From assembly GCA_910575105.1 (NCBI GenBank), contig CAJTDK010000008.1, forward strand, positions 62,001 to 126,000: 64,000 nucleotides of DNA. Reading direction: 5' to 3'. Of this stretch, positions 53,011-62,408 are shown piece by piece. This stretch comes from Lachnospiraceae bacterium. GTDB lineage: Bacteria > Bacillota > Clostridia > Lachnospirales > Lachnospiraceae. The translations under genes were made by a program, and so were the position numbers. The notes beneath the pieces were generated by a model, which made no database searches, had not been told where the DNA came from, and saw only the letters and a program-made list of their open reading frames with translations. Each line of letters starts with the position of its first letter. The stretch's first letter is position 1.

Positions 53011-53184
53011 TTACTTTCTGTTATCTTTCATCCACTGTTCACAAAAGCTTTTTTTATTTATCTCGTGATTTACTTGTGCTTCATCATATTTTCCCAACTT
53101 ATCTAAGACAATTTGATAATAGTTTAAAGTTCGTGCATACGAATAAACATTTCTATAGTATTTTTCAATTCTTTCATAATTGTA
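53011..53184 (-). pseudogene. Gene remnant: C-terminal fragment of an unidentified protein
   Basis: Between two stops the frame reads about 57 codons with a natural, helical, charged composition (for example YYQIVLDKLGKYDEAQVNHE), ending in a normal stop at 53011, but with no start codon or ribosome site. It looks like the tail of a gene lost during rearrangement at the edge of glycan cluster 2. The parent family is not recognised. Confidence 0.3.
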
Positions 53185-53204
53185 TTAAAAGTGCTTGCCC
53201 ATAT

Positions 53205-54539
53205 CTACAATCTCCAAAACCTCATCCCGGAAGCCCTAAGCTCATCCATTCTATAAAGGCTCTTAACATCAAGGAGCACCTTCTCCTCATCCGGCAAATC
53301 GGGCTTAAACAATTCCTTGATTTGCATCATTGACATAAACCTGAACTCATTATGGCCGACTGCTACAATAACACAGTCTGCCTTTGGTATCTCATTATAC
53401 GGCACGAGATCTACCCCATATTCCTTTTCGGCTACATCAGCATCCGCCCAGTTGTCAGTTATTATTGGGACAATTTCATATTCTTTCAGCCTGTTAATAA
53501 TATCAATCACTTTGCTGTTACGCGTATCCGGACAATTTTCTTTAAAGGTAAGTCCCAGCACTATGACTGTAGCCTTTTTGGGGGCTTTCCCGGCCTCTAT
53601 CATCTCTTTAATAGCTGCATCAGCAACAAAAACGCCTATACTGTCATTGATTTGTCTGCCATTTAAAATAATCTGACTATGATACCCCAGTTTTTCAGCA
53701 GCATTTGTCAAATAATAAGGATCAACGCCGATGCAATGGCCGCCGACTAGCCCAGGCTTAAATCCCAGCGCGTTCCATTTGGTATTCATACCTGCAAGCA
53801 CTTCATCAGTATCAATTTTAAGCCTGTCACAAATCATGGCAATTTCGTTCATGAATGCTATATTGATATCACGCTGGCTGTTTTCTACAACCTTGACAGC
53901 TTCTGCTGTTTTTATATTAGAAACTTGAAAAGTACCCGCTTTAATGACGATATCATAAACCTTTTTAATCTCATTTGCGGACTCCTCATCCATACCAGAT
54001 ATGATCTTACGGATGGAGGTCAGCGTATGTACCCGGTCGCCCGGATTTATTCTTTCGGGCGAATAACCGATTTTCCAGTCTACACCGCACTTAAGGCCGG
54101 ATTCTTTTTCAATGATCGGAATACATATATCTTCGGTTACACCTGGGTATACCGTTGATTCAAACACAACTATCGCACCAGGCGTAAGGTTCTGCCCTAC
54201 TGTTCTTGAAGCCCCTTCAACAGGACGCAAGTCAGGACTATTATCATCTTTAACCGGCGTGGGCACCGCAACTATAATAAATCTGGCGTCTTTAAGTCTT
54301 TCAGGTGTTGATGTGAAATCTACGGTAGTTTTTTTAATCGCTTCTCCAATTTCATTCGTAGAATCAATCCCGTTTTTGTATTCATTTACACGATTTTCAT
54401 TAATATCAAAACCGATCACTTTAACGTGTTTAGCAAACTCCACGGCAATAGGCATGCCTACGTAGCCAAGTCCGACTAGCGCGAGCTTCTCTTTTCCGGA
54501 AATCAGTCCTGAGTATATTTTATTAAATTCCATTGTCAT
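53205..54539 (-). CDS. UDP-sugar 6-dehydrogenase, WbpO/TviB type
   Basis: This protein of about 444 residues oxidises C6 of UDP-GlcNAc or UDP-GalNAc to the uronic acid in two NAD steps. It has the Rossmann start LALVGLGYVGMPIAVEF, VAVPTPVKDDNSPDL, ESTVYPGVTED, the catalytic Cys in GGHCIGVDPYYL near residue 265, and GLTFKENCPDTRNSKV in the C-terminal domain. The motifs follow the TviB/WbpO branch rather than UDP-glucose dehydrogenase. Translation starts at ATG 54539 or, with better spacing from GAGGAG, at 54533. It is the last gene of glycan cluster 2 and supplies a uronic acid precursor. Confidence 0.92.
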   Translation of the reverse strand: MTMEFNKIYSGLISGKEKLALVGLGYVGMPIAVEFAKHVKVIGFDINENRVNEYKNGIDSTNEIGEAIKKTTVDFTSTPERLKDARFIIVAVPTPVKDDNSPDLRPVEGASRTVGQNLTPGAIVVFESTVYPGVTEDICIPIIEKESGLKCGVDWKIGYSPERINPGDRVHTLTSIRKIISGMDEESANEIKKVYDIVIKAGTFQVSNIKTAEAVKVVENSQRDINIAFMNEIAMICDRLKIDTDEVLAGMNTKWNALGFKPGLVGGHCIGVDPYYLTNAAEKLGYHSQIILNGRQINDSIGVFVADAAIKEMIEAGKAPKKATVIVLGLTFKENCPDTRNSKVIDIINRLKEYEIVPIITDNWADADVAEKEYGVDLVPYNEIPKADCVIVAVGHNEFRFMSMMQIKELFKPDLPDEEKVLLDVKSLYRMDELRASGMRFWRL

Positions 54540-54571
54540 TAGCTCCTCATATCGTCCCCTCTTTTGAGGTA

Positions 54572-55696
54572 TTATTTCTCTATCAGCTTTTTCGCAATAA
54601 TATCTACCATTTCTTCCGTAAGGTAAGGATGCATCGGCAGGCTTAACACTCTTTTCGCCGCTTCAACAGTATTGGGATATAACTCATCTTTCAAATTCAT
54701 CCATTTATACGCTTCCTGTTGGTGAAGTCCTCTGGGATAATAAATCATAGACGGAATACCATTTTCTTTGAGATATTTTTGTGTTGCATCACGTTCCTCT
54801 CTATTTTCCACGAGAATTGTATACTGAGCCCAGCTTGAGTAGAAACCATCTGGTACTTTAGGTATGACAAATCTATCTCTCAGCCTTTCCGTGTACCCGT
54901 TTGCCGCTTTATTGACTGCCTCCAGTTCATACTCTACAAATGCTTTAAATTTAGGAAGCAGAATAGCTGCCTGTAATGTATCCAATCGTGAATTTATTCC
55001 AATCTCACGATTATCATATTTATCTGTCGGAGATTTCCCCTGTGCGCGAAGAGAACGTAACCTTGCATCAATTTCGTCATCATCTGTAAAAATCGCGCCG
55101 CCGTCTCCATAGCATCCCAAAGGCTTCGCCGGAAAAAAGGATGTTGCAGACAGATCACCAAATGAACCTGCCCGTTTTCCATTAATGTTTCCGCCAAATC
55201 CCTGCGCCGCATCTTCTAGAACTTTCAACCCATATTTCCGGGCAATCGGAAGAATCTTTTCATAGTCTGCAGGCTGTCCGAACAAATCGACGGGAACAAT
55301 CGCCCTGGGTGTCAGTTTGCCTGCCTCTAACACACATTGAATCGCTGCCTCTAGCGCATCTGGTGATATGTTGAACGTATCAAGATCAATATCTACCAGA
55401 ACAGGAACAGCACCAAGAATCGAAATAGTACCTGCAGAAGCAAAATAGGTAAAGTCTGAGGTGAATACCGCATCCCCGGGGCCGATTCCCCATGCCATTA
55501 AGGAAAGCTGAAGAGCATCTGTTCCATTACCGCATGTGACACAATGTTTTCGTCCGACATAATCTGCCAATTTCTCTTCCAGTTCAGCTACAGGTTTTCC
55601 CAAAATATAAGCAGAACTGTCAATGACCGCTTGAATCCCGGCATCAATATCTTTCTTTAGTGCCTGATACTGCATACCTAAGTCTCTGAATTGCAT
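54572..55696 (-). CDS. WbpE-like UDP-3-keto-sugar aminotransferase
   Basis: This 374-residue PLP aminotransferase of the DegT family is strongly reminiscent of WbpE: QYQALKKDIDAGIQAV, YILGKPVAELEEKLADYVG, CGNGTDALQLSLMAWGIGPGD, the lysine-bearing SATSFFPAKPLGCYGDGGA (Lys near residue 185), and NSRLDTLQAAILLPKF. WbpE adds a 3-amino group to UDP-2-acetamido-3-keto-glucuronic acid. A UDP-sugar dehydrogenase and a Gfo/Idh/MocA oxidoreductase in the same cluster supply the two preceding steps. The N-acetyltransferase (WbpD) is not seen in the window. Confidence 0.88.
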   Translation of the reverse strand: MQFRDLGMQYQALKKDIDAGIQAVIDSSAYILGKPVAELEEKLADYVGRKHCVTCGNGTDALQLSLMAWGIGPGDAVFTSDFTYFASAGTISILGAVPVLVDIDLDTFNISPDALEAAIQCVLEAGKLTPRAIVPVDLFGQPADYEKILPIARKYGLKVLEDAAQGFGGNINGKRAGSFGDLSATSFFPAKPLGCYGDGGAIFTDDDEIDARLRSLRAQGKSPTDKYDNREIGINSRLDTLQAAILLPKFKAFVEYELEAVNKAANGYTERLRDRFVIPKVPDGFYSSWAQYTILVENREERDATQKYLKENGIPSMIYYPRGLHQQEAYKWMNLKDELYPNTVEAAKRVLSLPMHPYLTEEMVDIIAKKLIEK

Positions 55697-55839
55697 TTCA
55701 TTTCCTCCTCTTCATTTCGGATAATGTCTACTTCGTACGCTTAAAATTGGCTTAGCCACAGTAAATCCAAGGATTTCCGGATTGGATTTGACAGATATCT
55801 TAATTCTTGGATGAGATAATAGTTATAGAAATAACAAAG

Positions 55840-57033
55840 TCAGTTTTTTGACAAAGAGTTTAATAAAATCTGCTCATAATTGCGCAGACTTTCTTTTTGC
55901 CGAGCTGTCCAGGAGCATTTTTCAGCTTCAAAAGCCATCTCTTCCAAGTTAATGGTAAACTTGCCTTCAAGGTAATCTACCACTCTCCCGGCCAACTGTC
56001 CGCATAATTCATCCTCTTGCACCACTGGCACTACACTTCCATACAATCCAACTGCCTCTCCTATCCCGCCCACGTCGCATCCAACCGGAATCACACCACA
56101 AGCCTGCGCCTCTTTTATGACGCAAGAATAGCCTTCGTTCCTGCTAGGGACGACAAGAACATCCATTCGATTATAAATATCAGATAATTGTTTTGGCGAA
56201 AGCTGACCGGTGAATGTTACAGGAAGACTTTCCATCTGCTCCTTCAATTTCTCTGCCAAGTCTCCTTGCCCCACAACGATAAAATCTAATTCATCTTTAT
56301 AAGATACCATTATTCTAGAAAAAATCTCTGGTAGTCTGTCTGCACCTTTTACAGGAAGAAGATTCCCAACAAATCCGACACATTTATGTCTATCTTTGTC
56401 CCTGTCTTGATCTGGTTTTCTGTAAAAGGTATCTGTATCAATTCCGTTGTAGATAACAATGGCATTTTCACCTGAATAGCCGCTAACAATTGCTCTATCA
56501 AGCAATGCCTGACTGACAAATTCGACAGAGGCTGCATTTTCCATGATGTCTAGCATCACCGGTTTCACAGTCGGGTTCTGTAACTGAATATTAATGTCGC
56601 TCCCGTGAAAAGTAAGGACATACGGAATACCCTGTTTCGCCGCAAGCTCCGGCAAAATCAGCCCTACTGGCCAGCACCAGTGAAGATGAATCACATCTGC
56701 ATCTACCATTTTAAGCCTGCTATATAAATCACGCTTAAGTACTTTTTTATAAGCCGTTGGACTGATTCTCGCCTTCAAAATGTCATACAAGTTCACCTTT
56801 ACTGTAATTACATAATAATCTATATTCAATTGCTGACTCAGTAATTTTCCATTATCTGAAATGCGCTTCAGTCTCCGTAACAATTGAAGAACATATGAAT
56901 AAACAAGTCTTGCATTCACCGGAACTATCTGAACGCCCAGTTTTTTCAAAGCAAGAATTCTTTGTGAGACAAAAATCCCACTCAAAGAAGCTTTCTTTAC
57001 CGGCCCCATCCCATTAATATAAAGTATTTTCAA
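55840..57033 (-). CDS. GT4-type glycosyltransferase
   Basis: This GT-B glycosyltransferase of about 397 residues has the N-terminal MGPVKKASLSGIFVSQRI region, HLHWCWPVGLILPELAAKQGIPYVLTFHGSDI, VGFVGNLLPVKGADRL and the C-terminal VVPSRNEGYSCVIKEAQACG with its paired glutamates. The start is a TTG at 57033 with GGAGGAG six bases upstream; the in-frame extension to 57063 covers the ribosome site. It lies between Wzy and the WbpE-like gene. Sugar specificity unknown. Confidence 0.85.
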   Translation of the reverse strand: MKILYINGMGPVKKASLSGIFVSQRILALKKLGVQIVPVNARLVYSYVLQLLRRLKRISDNGKLLSQQLNIDYYVITVKVNLYDILKARISPTAYKKVLKRDLYSRLKMVDADVIHLHWCWPVGLILPELAAKQGIPYVLTFHGSDINIQLQNPTVKPVMLDIMENAASVEFVSQALLDRAIVSGYSGENAIVIYNGIDTDTFYRKPDQDRDKDRHKCVGFVGNLLPVKGADRLPEIFSRIMVSYKDELDFIVVGQGDLAEKLKEQMESLPVTFTGQLSPKQLSDIYNRMDVLVVPSRNEGYSCVIKEAQACGVIPVGCDVGGIGEAVGLYGSVVPVVQEDELCGQLAGRVVDYLEGKFTINLEEMAFEAEKCSWTARQKESLRNYEQILLNSLSKN

Positions 57034-57082
57034 ATAATTCTCCTCCTGCAAGCTCAAGCCCAAAATATAGCTTCTTTCAAAA

Positions 57083-58345
57083 TCAGTTCTTCTTTATTAT
57101 TATTGATATCTTTCCTGACTTCAATCTATCTCTATTCAAACTCAGTAAAAATGGAATAATATAAAATACTGTCGCCATTTGTGTCATCGTATATCCTGTA
57201 TTCACAAACATTTCCGTAAGATATCCTAAGAATAATATTAGATATGGATATCTCATTTCTATTTGTAATCTTTTTGAAATACTAAAATACATTCCTATCA
57301 TTGTGAAAACGAATATTCCACAGCCTAAAATTCCGTAGTGTGCTAACGTATCTAATATTACAGAATGTCCGCCAACACCACCAGATTGATATCCTAAATA
57401 TCCGATTCCTACGAACGGGCTGCTTTTCCATACATCAATTGATGATTTATAAAGGGCGTATCGTTCTCCAGCATCATGTGTAGAAAAAGTACTGTTCCCC
57501 CTAAAGAATTCTTCAATTGTTAAAATATTCCTTCCGACATATGTTCCTTGTCCACCTGCGATATTCGACAATGCAACTATTATCGTATGCATGTTGAAAT
57601 ATGCGATTATAGCAGCAAACATTCCCGCACAAATAATAAAAAAAAGTTTTTTTCTACTTTTTACTTCAAATATAGTTCCCAAAATCATAAGCCCGGAAAT
57701 CAGAAAAGCAAATGTATATTTTGATTTTATAATAAAAATAATTCCTACAATGAACCCTAGCCAGTTTATGCTTCTAATTCCCGCTCTACCTCTTATACCA
57801 ACCAAGAAGCAAGCGTTTAGAAGCGTAACTGAATACACATGTGCAAAACCTCCCACAAATGGCATCTCATAAAATGGGATGGAATAATACTTCCCTGTAG
57901 CTGCTAAAAACCTGGAAATATCTGTATCTTGTATCAATTTGAAAATTGTATAAGTATTAATCAAAATAATGTATATACAAATTACGGATATTCTTTTAAT
58001 CACACCTATTTCTTCGTAAGAATCAAAAATTACTATGAAAATCAAAGCTATTGAAGAAAGAACAAAACTGCTAATTACCGTCATTAAAAGCGTTTTCCCC
58101 TGTAATGCTAAAGCAAACAAATAAATCGAATATGCATACAAAAAAATATACTGTTCATTTATGACAATATCTATAGCTTTCTTTCGTTGTGTGACAAAAA
58201 AAAATACTATCCAAAAAAGTGTAAGCACAAACATAAATATCGTATAATTCATTCCCAAATTGGATATAGGTGAAAAAGCTAATAATATAATTAAACTCCC
58301 CAAATATGTAAGGAAAGCATTCTTTTTATAAATTCTAAATGTCAT
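57083..58345 (-). CDS. Wzy-type polymerase or O-antigen ligase-like protein
   Basis: This 420-residue protein has about ten to twelve hydrophobic helices and one larger loop (residues ~255-320) holding the Wzy/WaaL-like GERYALYKSSIDVWKSSPFVGIGYLGYQSGG and HSVILDTLAHYGILG, which recall the Wzy_C signature. It polymerises lipid-linked repeat units outside the membrane. It starts at ATG 58345, 15 bases after the preceding glycosyltransferase. It is the counterpart of the cluster 1 Wzy but of the other subfamily. No Wzx is visible for this cluster; it may lie beyond the window. Confidence 0.82.
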   Translation of the reverse strand: MTFRIYKKNAFLTYLGSLIILLAFSPISNLGMNYTIFMFVLTLFWIVFFFVTQRKKAIDIVINEQYIFLYAYSIYLFALALQGKTLLMTVISSFVLSSIALIFIVIFDSYEEIGVIKRISVICIYIILINTYTIFKLIQDTDISRFLAATGKYYSIPFYEMPFVGGFAHVYSVTLLNACFLVGIRGRAGIRSINWLGFIVGIIFIIKSKYTFAFLISGLMILGTIFEVKSRKKLFFIICAGMFAAIIAYFNMHTIIVALSNIAGGQGTYVGRNILTIEEFFRGNSTFSTHDAGERYALYKSSIDVWKSSPFVGIGYLGYQSGGVGGHSVILDTLAHYGILGCGIFVFTMIGMYFSISKRLQIEMRYPYLILFLGYLTEMFVNTGYTMTQMATVFYIIPFLLSLNRDRLKSGKISIIIKKN

Positions 58346-58360
58346 TTTTTAACTCTCATT

Positions 58361-59488
58361 TCAATTTGAATATTTAACATTCTGAGACAAACCATTTACA
58401 ACCTGTAATGCTCTTCTTTTCCACAGATTTCTTTTCTTTGCCTCCATACAATACCGCCTCTTCATTTCAAGTTCATCAGAATGCTCAATAATATATTCTA
58501 ATGTCTCGGCTATAGCATTAGCTTCAAATCGTATATTCCATCCAATATTTTCTTTTTCAATAAAGTCTCCTATTGCGGTTCCTTTAGTTGATAACATTGG
58601 AATCTCATTTGCCAAATACTCATAAGCTTTGAATGGTTTCGCCATCTCTCTATATCTATCTTGTTTAAACAATAATGAACAAACATCCGCACTATTATAA
58701 TTTTCAGACAATTCATCTGAACTTTTATGTATAACATGGATTTTCTCACACATATATAACTTAAAATTATTTTTTTCCTGTGCCCATTCGGATTCTCTAC
58801 AACAAACAGTTAAATCACAATTTGGGGTTTTATAAACCGCTTTTACCAATTCAATAATCTGATACTGTTTTCCAATACCACCAACATAAAAAATCTTCAA
58901 TGGATCTTTAACGAAATCTCGTTTTGAATATTTTCGTGTGCTGACAATTATATCCTCTGCACCAGGCGGCAGTTCTTGAGCAATTCGTGTCAGTTTCGGT
59001 TCCTGTAGATAATCACACACTTTCAAATCCGCAACGTACAATCGCGTCAGGTATTTTTTATATTCTCTTATATCATATCTGTATGAAACTAATGCCCCCA
59101 TTCGTTTCCACATTGGCAATTCCATTCCGTATGTGCTAAATTTCCAATAAATATCACAATAAAAAAGACCTATTTTAATACCATTATTTGCAATAAATTT
59201 AAAAAAATCAAAATCCAAAAATGGATGTGTTGGTAAATGATGCGGATCTGTTAATAGCGTAGGCTCCGTATGCGATTCTGTATACATGAAATCATACTTT
59301 ATGCCAGCTTGTATATCCCGCTTCACTTTTTTTATCAGCTTTCTTCTTTCAGTGGAAAAACCAGCAATAACACATACTTCGTATCCTATATCCTTAAAAG
59401 CTTGTATCATTTTTCTAGGTCTCAGCATCCTTGCACTCCTGCCATGCGCTTCCAATTCGTACGGAAGATAAAAAATACATCTCATCAT
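58361..59488 (-). CDS. Glycosyltransferase family 4-like protein
   Basis: This 375-residue GT-B type protein opens IFYLPYELEAHGRSARMLRPRKMIQAFKDIGYEVCVIAGF. The C-terminal half has IFYVGGIGKQYQIIELVKAVYK and FKAYEYLANEIPMLSTKGTAIGDFI, the donor-site region. It starts at ATG 59488 (or the next ATG) with GGAG overlapping the previous stop. It has no clear EX7E pair, so it is somewhat divergent. Probably it adds one sugar of the cluster 2 repeat unit. Confidence 0.8.
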   Translation of the reverse strand: MMRCIFYLPYELEAHGRSARMLRPRKMIQAFKDIGYEVCVIAGFSTERRKLIKKVKRDIQAGIKYDFMYTESHTEPTLLTDPHHLPTHPFLDFDFFKFIANNGIKIGLFYCDIYWKFSTYGMELPMWKRMGALVSYRYDIREYKKYLTRLYVADLKVCDYLQEPKLTRIAQELPPGAEDIIVSTRKYSKRDFVKDPLKIFYVGGIGKQYQIIELVKAVYKTPNCDLTVCCRESEWAQEKNNFKLYMCEKIHVIHKSSDELSENYNSADVCSLLFKQDRYREMAKPFKAYEYLANEIPMLSTKGTAIGDFIEKENIGWNIRFEANAIAETLEYIIEHSDELEMKRRYCMEAKKRNLWKRRALQVVNGLSQNVKYSN

Positions 59489-59500
59489 GATGATTTTCTC

Positions 59501-61213
59501 CTATATAACAGATAGTTCGTTCATATATGTCTTATACAATCTTTCAATATAAGAAAAGCATTTATTTAATTCATATCTAGATTGTACATATAGCATTCCC
59601 TTTTCGGCTATCTCTCTAAAATCTGACTTCATATACAACTTCATAATTGCACATGCAATTGCCTTAGAGTCTTCTTTTGGAACAACAATTGATGTTTCCC
59701 CTGGCTTTGTTGTTTCCATTAATCCAGGTACGTCAGAAATAATCACGGCTGTACCACTCGCTTGAGCTTCTACTGCTGCTACTCCAAAAGACTCTGATTC
59801 AAGGACGGATGGAATAATAGCAATATCCATATTTGCCCATTCAACCGCAGCTTTTTCCTGACTTATGAAACCTAGCCAGGTAACGGTGTCATTTATGCCA
59901 AGATCATCTGCTAATTTCCGATATCTTACTTCATCAGGTCCTTTGCCGGCAATACGCAACTTTATAGGAATTTTTTTATAACTCCTAATTTCACTTACAG
60001 CTTCAAGTATATATTTTATTCCGTATTTATCAGACAATCCTTTTATTGTTCCAACGACAAACTCCTGTTTTTTTCTTAGTTCTAAAAATATGATAACTCC
60101 TTTTTTTCTACTCTCTGTTACCGTTTTATACCCCCCCCTCCATATTTCGAAATATTTTTCTATATCAGCAAAGCATTTATTTAATTCATACTTTTCAGTA
60201 ACATATTGACGTCCAATTTCGCCCATTTGCTGCCGCATCTCCGGATGATAATATAATTTCAATATAGCATCTGCAATTGCACCTGCATCTTTCTTTGGAA
60301 CCATTTCGCTTGATTGTCCAGGTATTGTTGTTTCCATCAATCCAGGAACATCCGAAATGATTATTGATGTTCCACTTGCTTCCGCCTCTACTGCTGCAAC
60401 ACCAAATGATTCATACAAAATAGAAGGCAATATTGCAATATCCATGTTAGCCCATTCGATTGCAGCTTCCTGCTGAGAAATCAATCCTAAAAATGATGTG
60501 CAATTTTCTATGCCAAGTTTTATTGCCAAATTCTGGTATTCATCTGCTTTAGGTCCTTCTCCTGCAATCCTAACGGAAATATCTATTTCTGGATTATTTT
60601 TCCGAATAATAGACGCAGCCTTCAAAATATAATCAATACCATATTTATCATCTAATGATTTTACAGTTCCTAATACAAAAGGAGCATCTATTTTTGGTCT
60701 GGTTCGCTTATTCGGATTGAATAGCTCCATATCCACACCAAACGGCGTAATCTCAAATTTTTTATCTGTATATTTTGATGCCTCTTTAGCCATAGCTTTA
60801 CTAGTCGAAAAAAGATATCTTGCTTTTTTTAAGCTGTATTTCAAAAGATTTTTATGAAAAATACTCTTCTTTGGAAAGTCGTATATATCAGATCCCCACA
60901 CAGATAATATATAATTATCAATTCCACTCAACGCCATAGCAACACCATAACTTGAAGCATAATGAGCATTTACAATATCTGGCTGGATTTTATACACTAT
61001 TTTTTTTATTTGTTTACCAGTAGCCATATATTTTAGTTTACCCAAATCGCTGCCTTCCGTATCGACTCTGATATCGATAACATGGATTTCTGCATTATCT
61101 ATCTTACCATCTGTAAAAGAAATAACATGAACTTCATGTCCATGTGTGCTAAACCATATACACCATTTTACAATATGAACACTATTAGCTGGACCTACAA
61201 AACATATTCTCAT
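59501..61213 (-). CDS. GT4 glycosyltransferase fused to a duplicated C-terminal half-domain
   Basis: This 570-residue protein is a complete GT-B glycosyltransferase (residues 1 to about 360: N-terminal ICFVGPANSVHIVKW, central FVLGTVKSLDDKYG, ILPSILYESFGVAAVEAEASG) followed by a second copy of only the C-terminal half (FVVGTIKGLSDKYG, IIPSVLESESFGVAAVEAQASG). The copies share long runs such as SDVPGLMETT and YELNKCF. A run of eight G lies at the junction: seven or nine G would end the protein just after the first unit at the usual GT4 length, so the fusion exists only in this tract register. The start is ATG 61213 after GGAAGGATAATGAC. Confidence 0.85.
   Translation of the reverse strand: MRICFVGPANSVHIVKWCIWFSTHGHEVHVISFTDGKIDNAEIHVIDIRVDTEGSDLGKLKYMATGKQIKKIVYKIQPDIVNAHYASSYGVAMALSGIDNYILSVWGSDIYDFPKKSIFHKNLLKYSLKKARYLFSTSKAMAKEASKYTDKKFEITPFGVDMELFNPNKRTRPKIDAPFVLGTVKSLDDKYGIDYILKAASIIRKNNPEIDISVRIAGEGPKADEYQNLAIKLGIENCTSFLGLISQQEAAIEWANMDIAILPSILYESFGVAAVEAEASGTSIIISDVPGLMETTIPGQSSEMVPKKDAGAIADAILKLYYHPEMRQQMGEIGRQYVTEKYELNKCFADIEKYFEIWRGGYKTVTESRKKGVIIFLELRKKQEFVVGTIKGLSDKYGIKYILEAVSEIRSYKKIPIKLRIAGKGPDEVRYRKLADDLGINDTVTWLGFISQEKAAVEWANMDIAIIPSVLESESFGVAAVEAQASGTAVIISDVPGLMETTKPGETSIVVPKEDSKAIACAIMKLYMKSDFREIAEKGMLYVQSRYELNKCFSYIERLYKTYMNELSVI
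60131..60138. repeat. Homopolymeric G8/C8 tract at a gene-fusion junction
   Basis: Eight consecutive C on the plus strand. With 8 G on the coding strand the frame stays open into the duplicated half-domain; with 7 G the frame reads W-R-G-G-I-K-R-stop, with 9 G W-R-G-G-V-stop. Confidence 0.95.
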
Positions 61214-61295
61214 GTCATTATCCTTCCTTGAATCTCTCCGGAAATTGCACAATTTTTCCCCTATAATATAAAAATGATTTTCTGTAATAAAAGGA

Positions 61296-62372
61296 TTACT
61301 TACTAAATCTTCCAATAAAATCCGTTGATGCAGTCCCGTTGAGGGGCAATTTTACTGGCACCCCTGTTGCTGAAGACTGATAAATAGCGAGTATCATCTC
61401 AACAGCGTTTCTACCGGCAACAGCATCTACATAGGGTTTTCTATTGTTTTTTATAGAATCAATTACATCTGCATATAAACTTGTATGCCCATTGCCATAT
61501 ATATTAGCTGTTTGTTCTTGCAAGCCTTTGTTTTCCTGATCGACTTCTTTTTCATCAGAAAATTCCCAAACATCAATAGTATTCGTTGATTTTCCGCCTA
61601 TCTTTACAGTTCCATTTTCTCCAAATAAATAAAGTGTTTCTTCTAGATTTTGAGGATATACATTTACAGTTCCTTCTATCGTACCGATTGCCCCATTTTT
61701 AAACTTGACAACAGCCATACCTATATCTTCGCATTCGAGATAATCATGAAATTGCTGTTTAGTTACACCATATACTTCATCAACTTCACCACCAAGCATC
61801 CAACATAATAAATCTATTCCATGTATACATTGGTTAAACAAACATCCTCCGTCAGATGCCCATTTTCCTCTCCATGGTGCCTGATTATAATAATCTTGAT
61901 TGCGATTCCAGCGTACATTTATAGAGCCATGAGATAATCTGCCGAATCTTCCTTCTTCTAAGGCATGCCGCATTTGTTGGATTGCCGCATTAAATCTATT
62001 TTGATGGCAGACAGATACCTTTACACCCATTTCATCAGACCTGCGTACAATTTCTTCAGCATCTGCCATAGACATTGCCATGGGTTTTTCTACTATTACA
62101 TTGATACCATGTTCAATACAATAAAGCGCGATTTCCGCATGAACTCCACTTTCTGTAGCTATTGCCACTAGATCAAGTTCTGGATTTTCCATAATCATCT
62201 TTTTGTAATCGGCATATCTTTTTACTGTTTTACTATAACCAGTTTTCTCAAAAAGAATATCAATTGCTTCTGGGAGCAAGTCGCACACTGCAACCATCTC
62301 TAAATCGTTATCCACTACCGCTTTGATGTGGTTACATGCAATACGCCCACAACCAATTAATGCAAATTTCAT
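61296..62372 (-). CDS. Gfo/Idh/MocA family oxidoreductase (WlbA-like sugar 3-dehydrogenase)
   Basis: This 358-residue NAD-dependent oxidoreductase has the N-terminal Rossmann motif FALIGCGRIACNHIKAV, the conserved EKPMAMSMADAEEIV near residue 95, and a C-terminal alpha/beta domain with WRGKWASDGGCLFNQCIHGIDLLCWMLGG (catalytic His). With the UDP-sugar 6-dehydrogenase and WbpE-like aminotransferase in the same cluster, it most likely oxidises C3 of a UDP-HexNAc uronic acid, as WlbA/WbpB do. It starts at ATG 62372. Its 3' end and the next gene are separated by about 80 bases. Confidence 0.85.
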   Translation of the reverse strand: MKFALIGCGRIACNHIKAVVDNDLEMVAVCDLLPEAIDILFEKTGYSKTVKRYADYKKMIMENPELDLVAIATESGVHAEIALYCIEHGINVIVEKPMAMSMADAEEIVRRSDEMGVKVSVCHQNRFNAAIQQMRHALEEGRFGRLSHGSINVRWNRNQDYYNQAPWRGKWASDGGCLFNQCIHGIDLLCWMLGGEVDEVYGVTKQQFHDYLECEDIGMAVVKFKNGAIGTIEGTVNVYPQNLEETLYLFGENGTVKIGGKSTNTIDVWEFSDEKEVDQENKGLQEQTANIYGNGHTSLYADVIDSIKNNRKPYVDAVAGRNAVEMILAIYQSSATGVPVKLPLNGTASTDFIGRFSK

Positions 62373-62408
62373 TATTTCTCCTTTCAGTCATCCAATACTC
62401 TAATTCTT

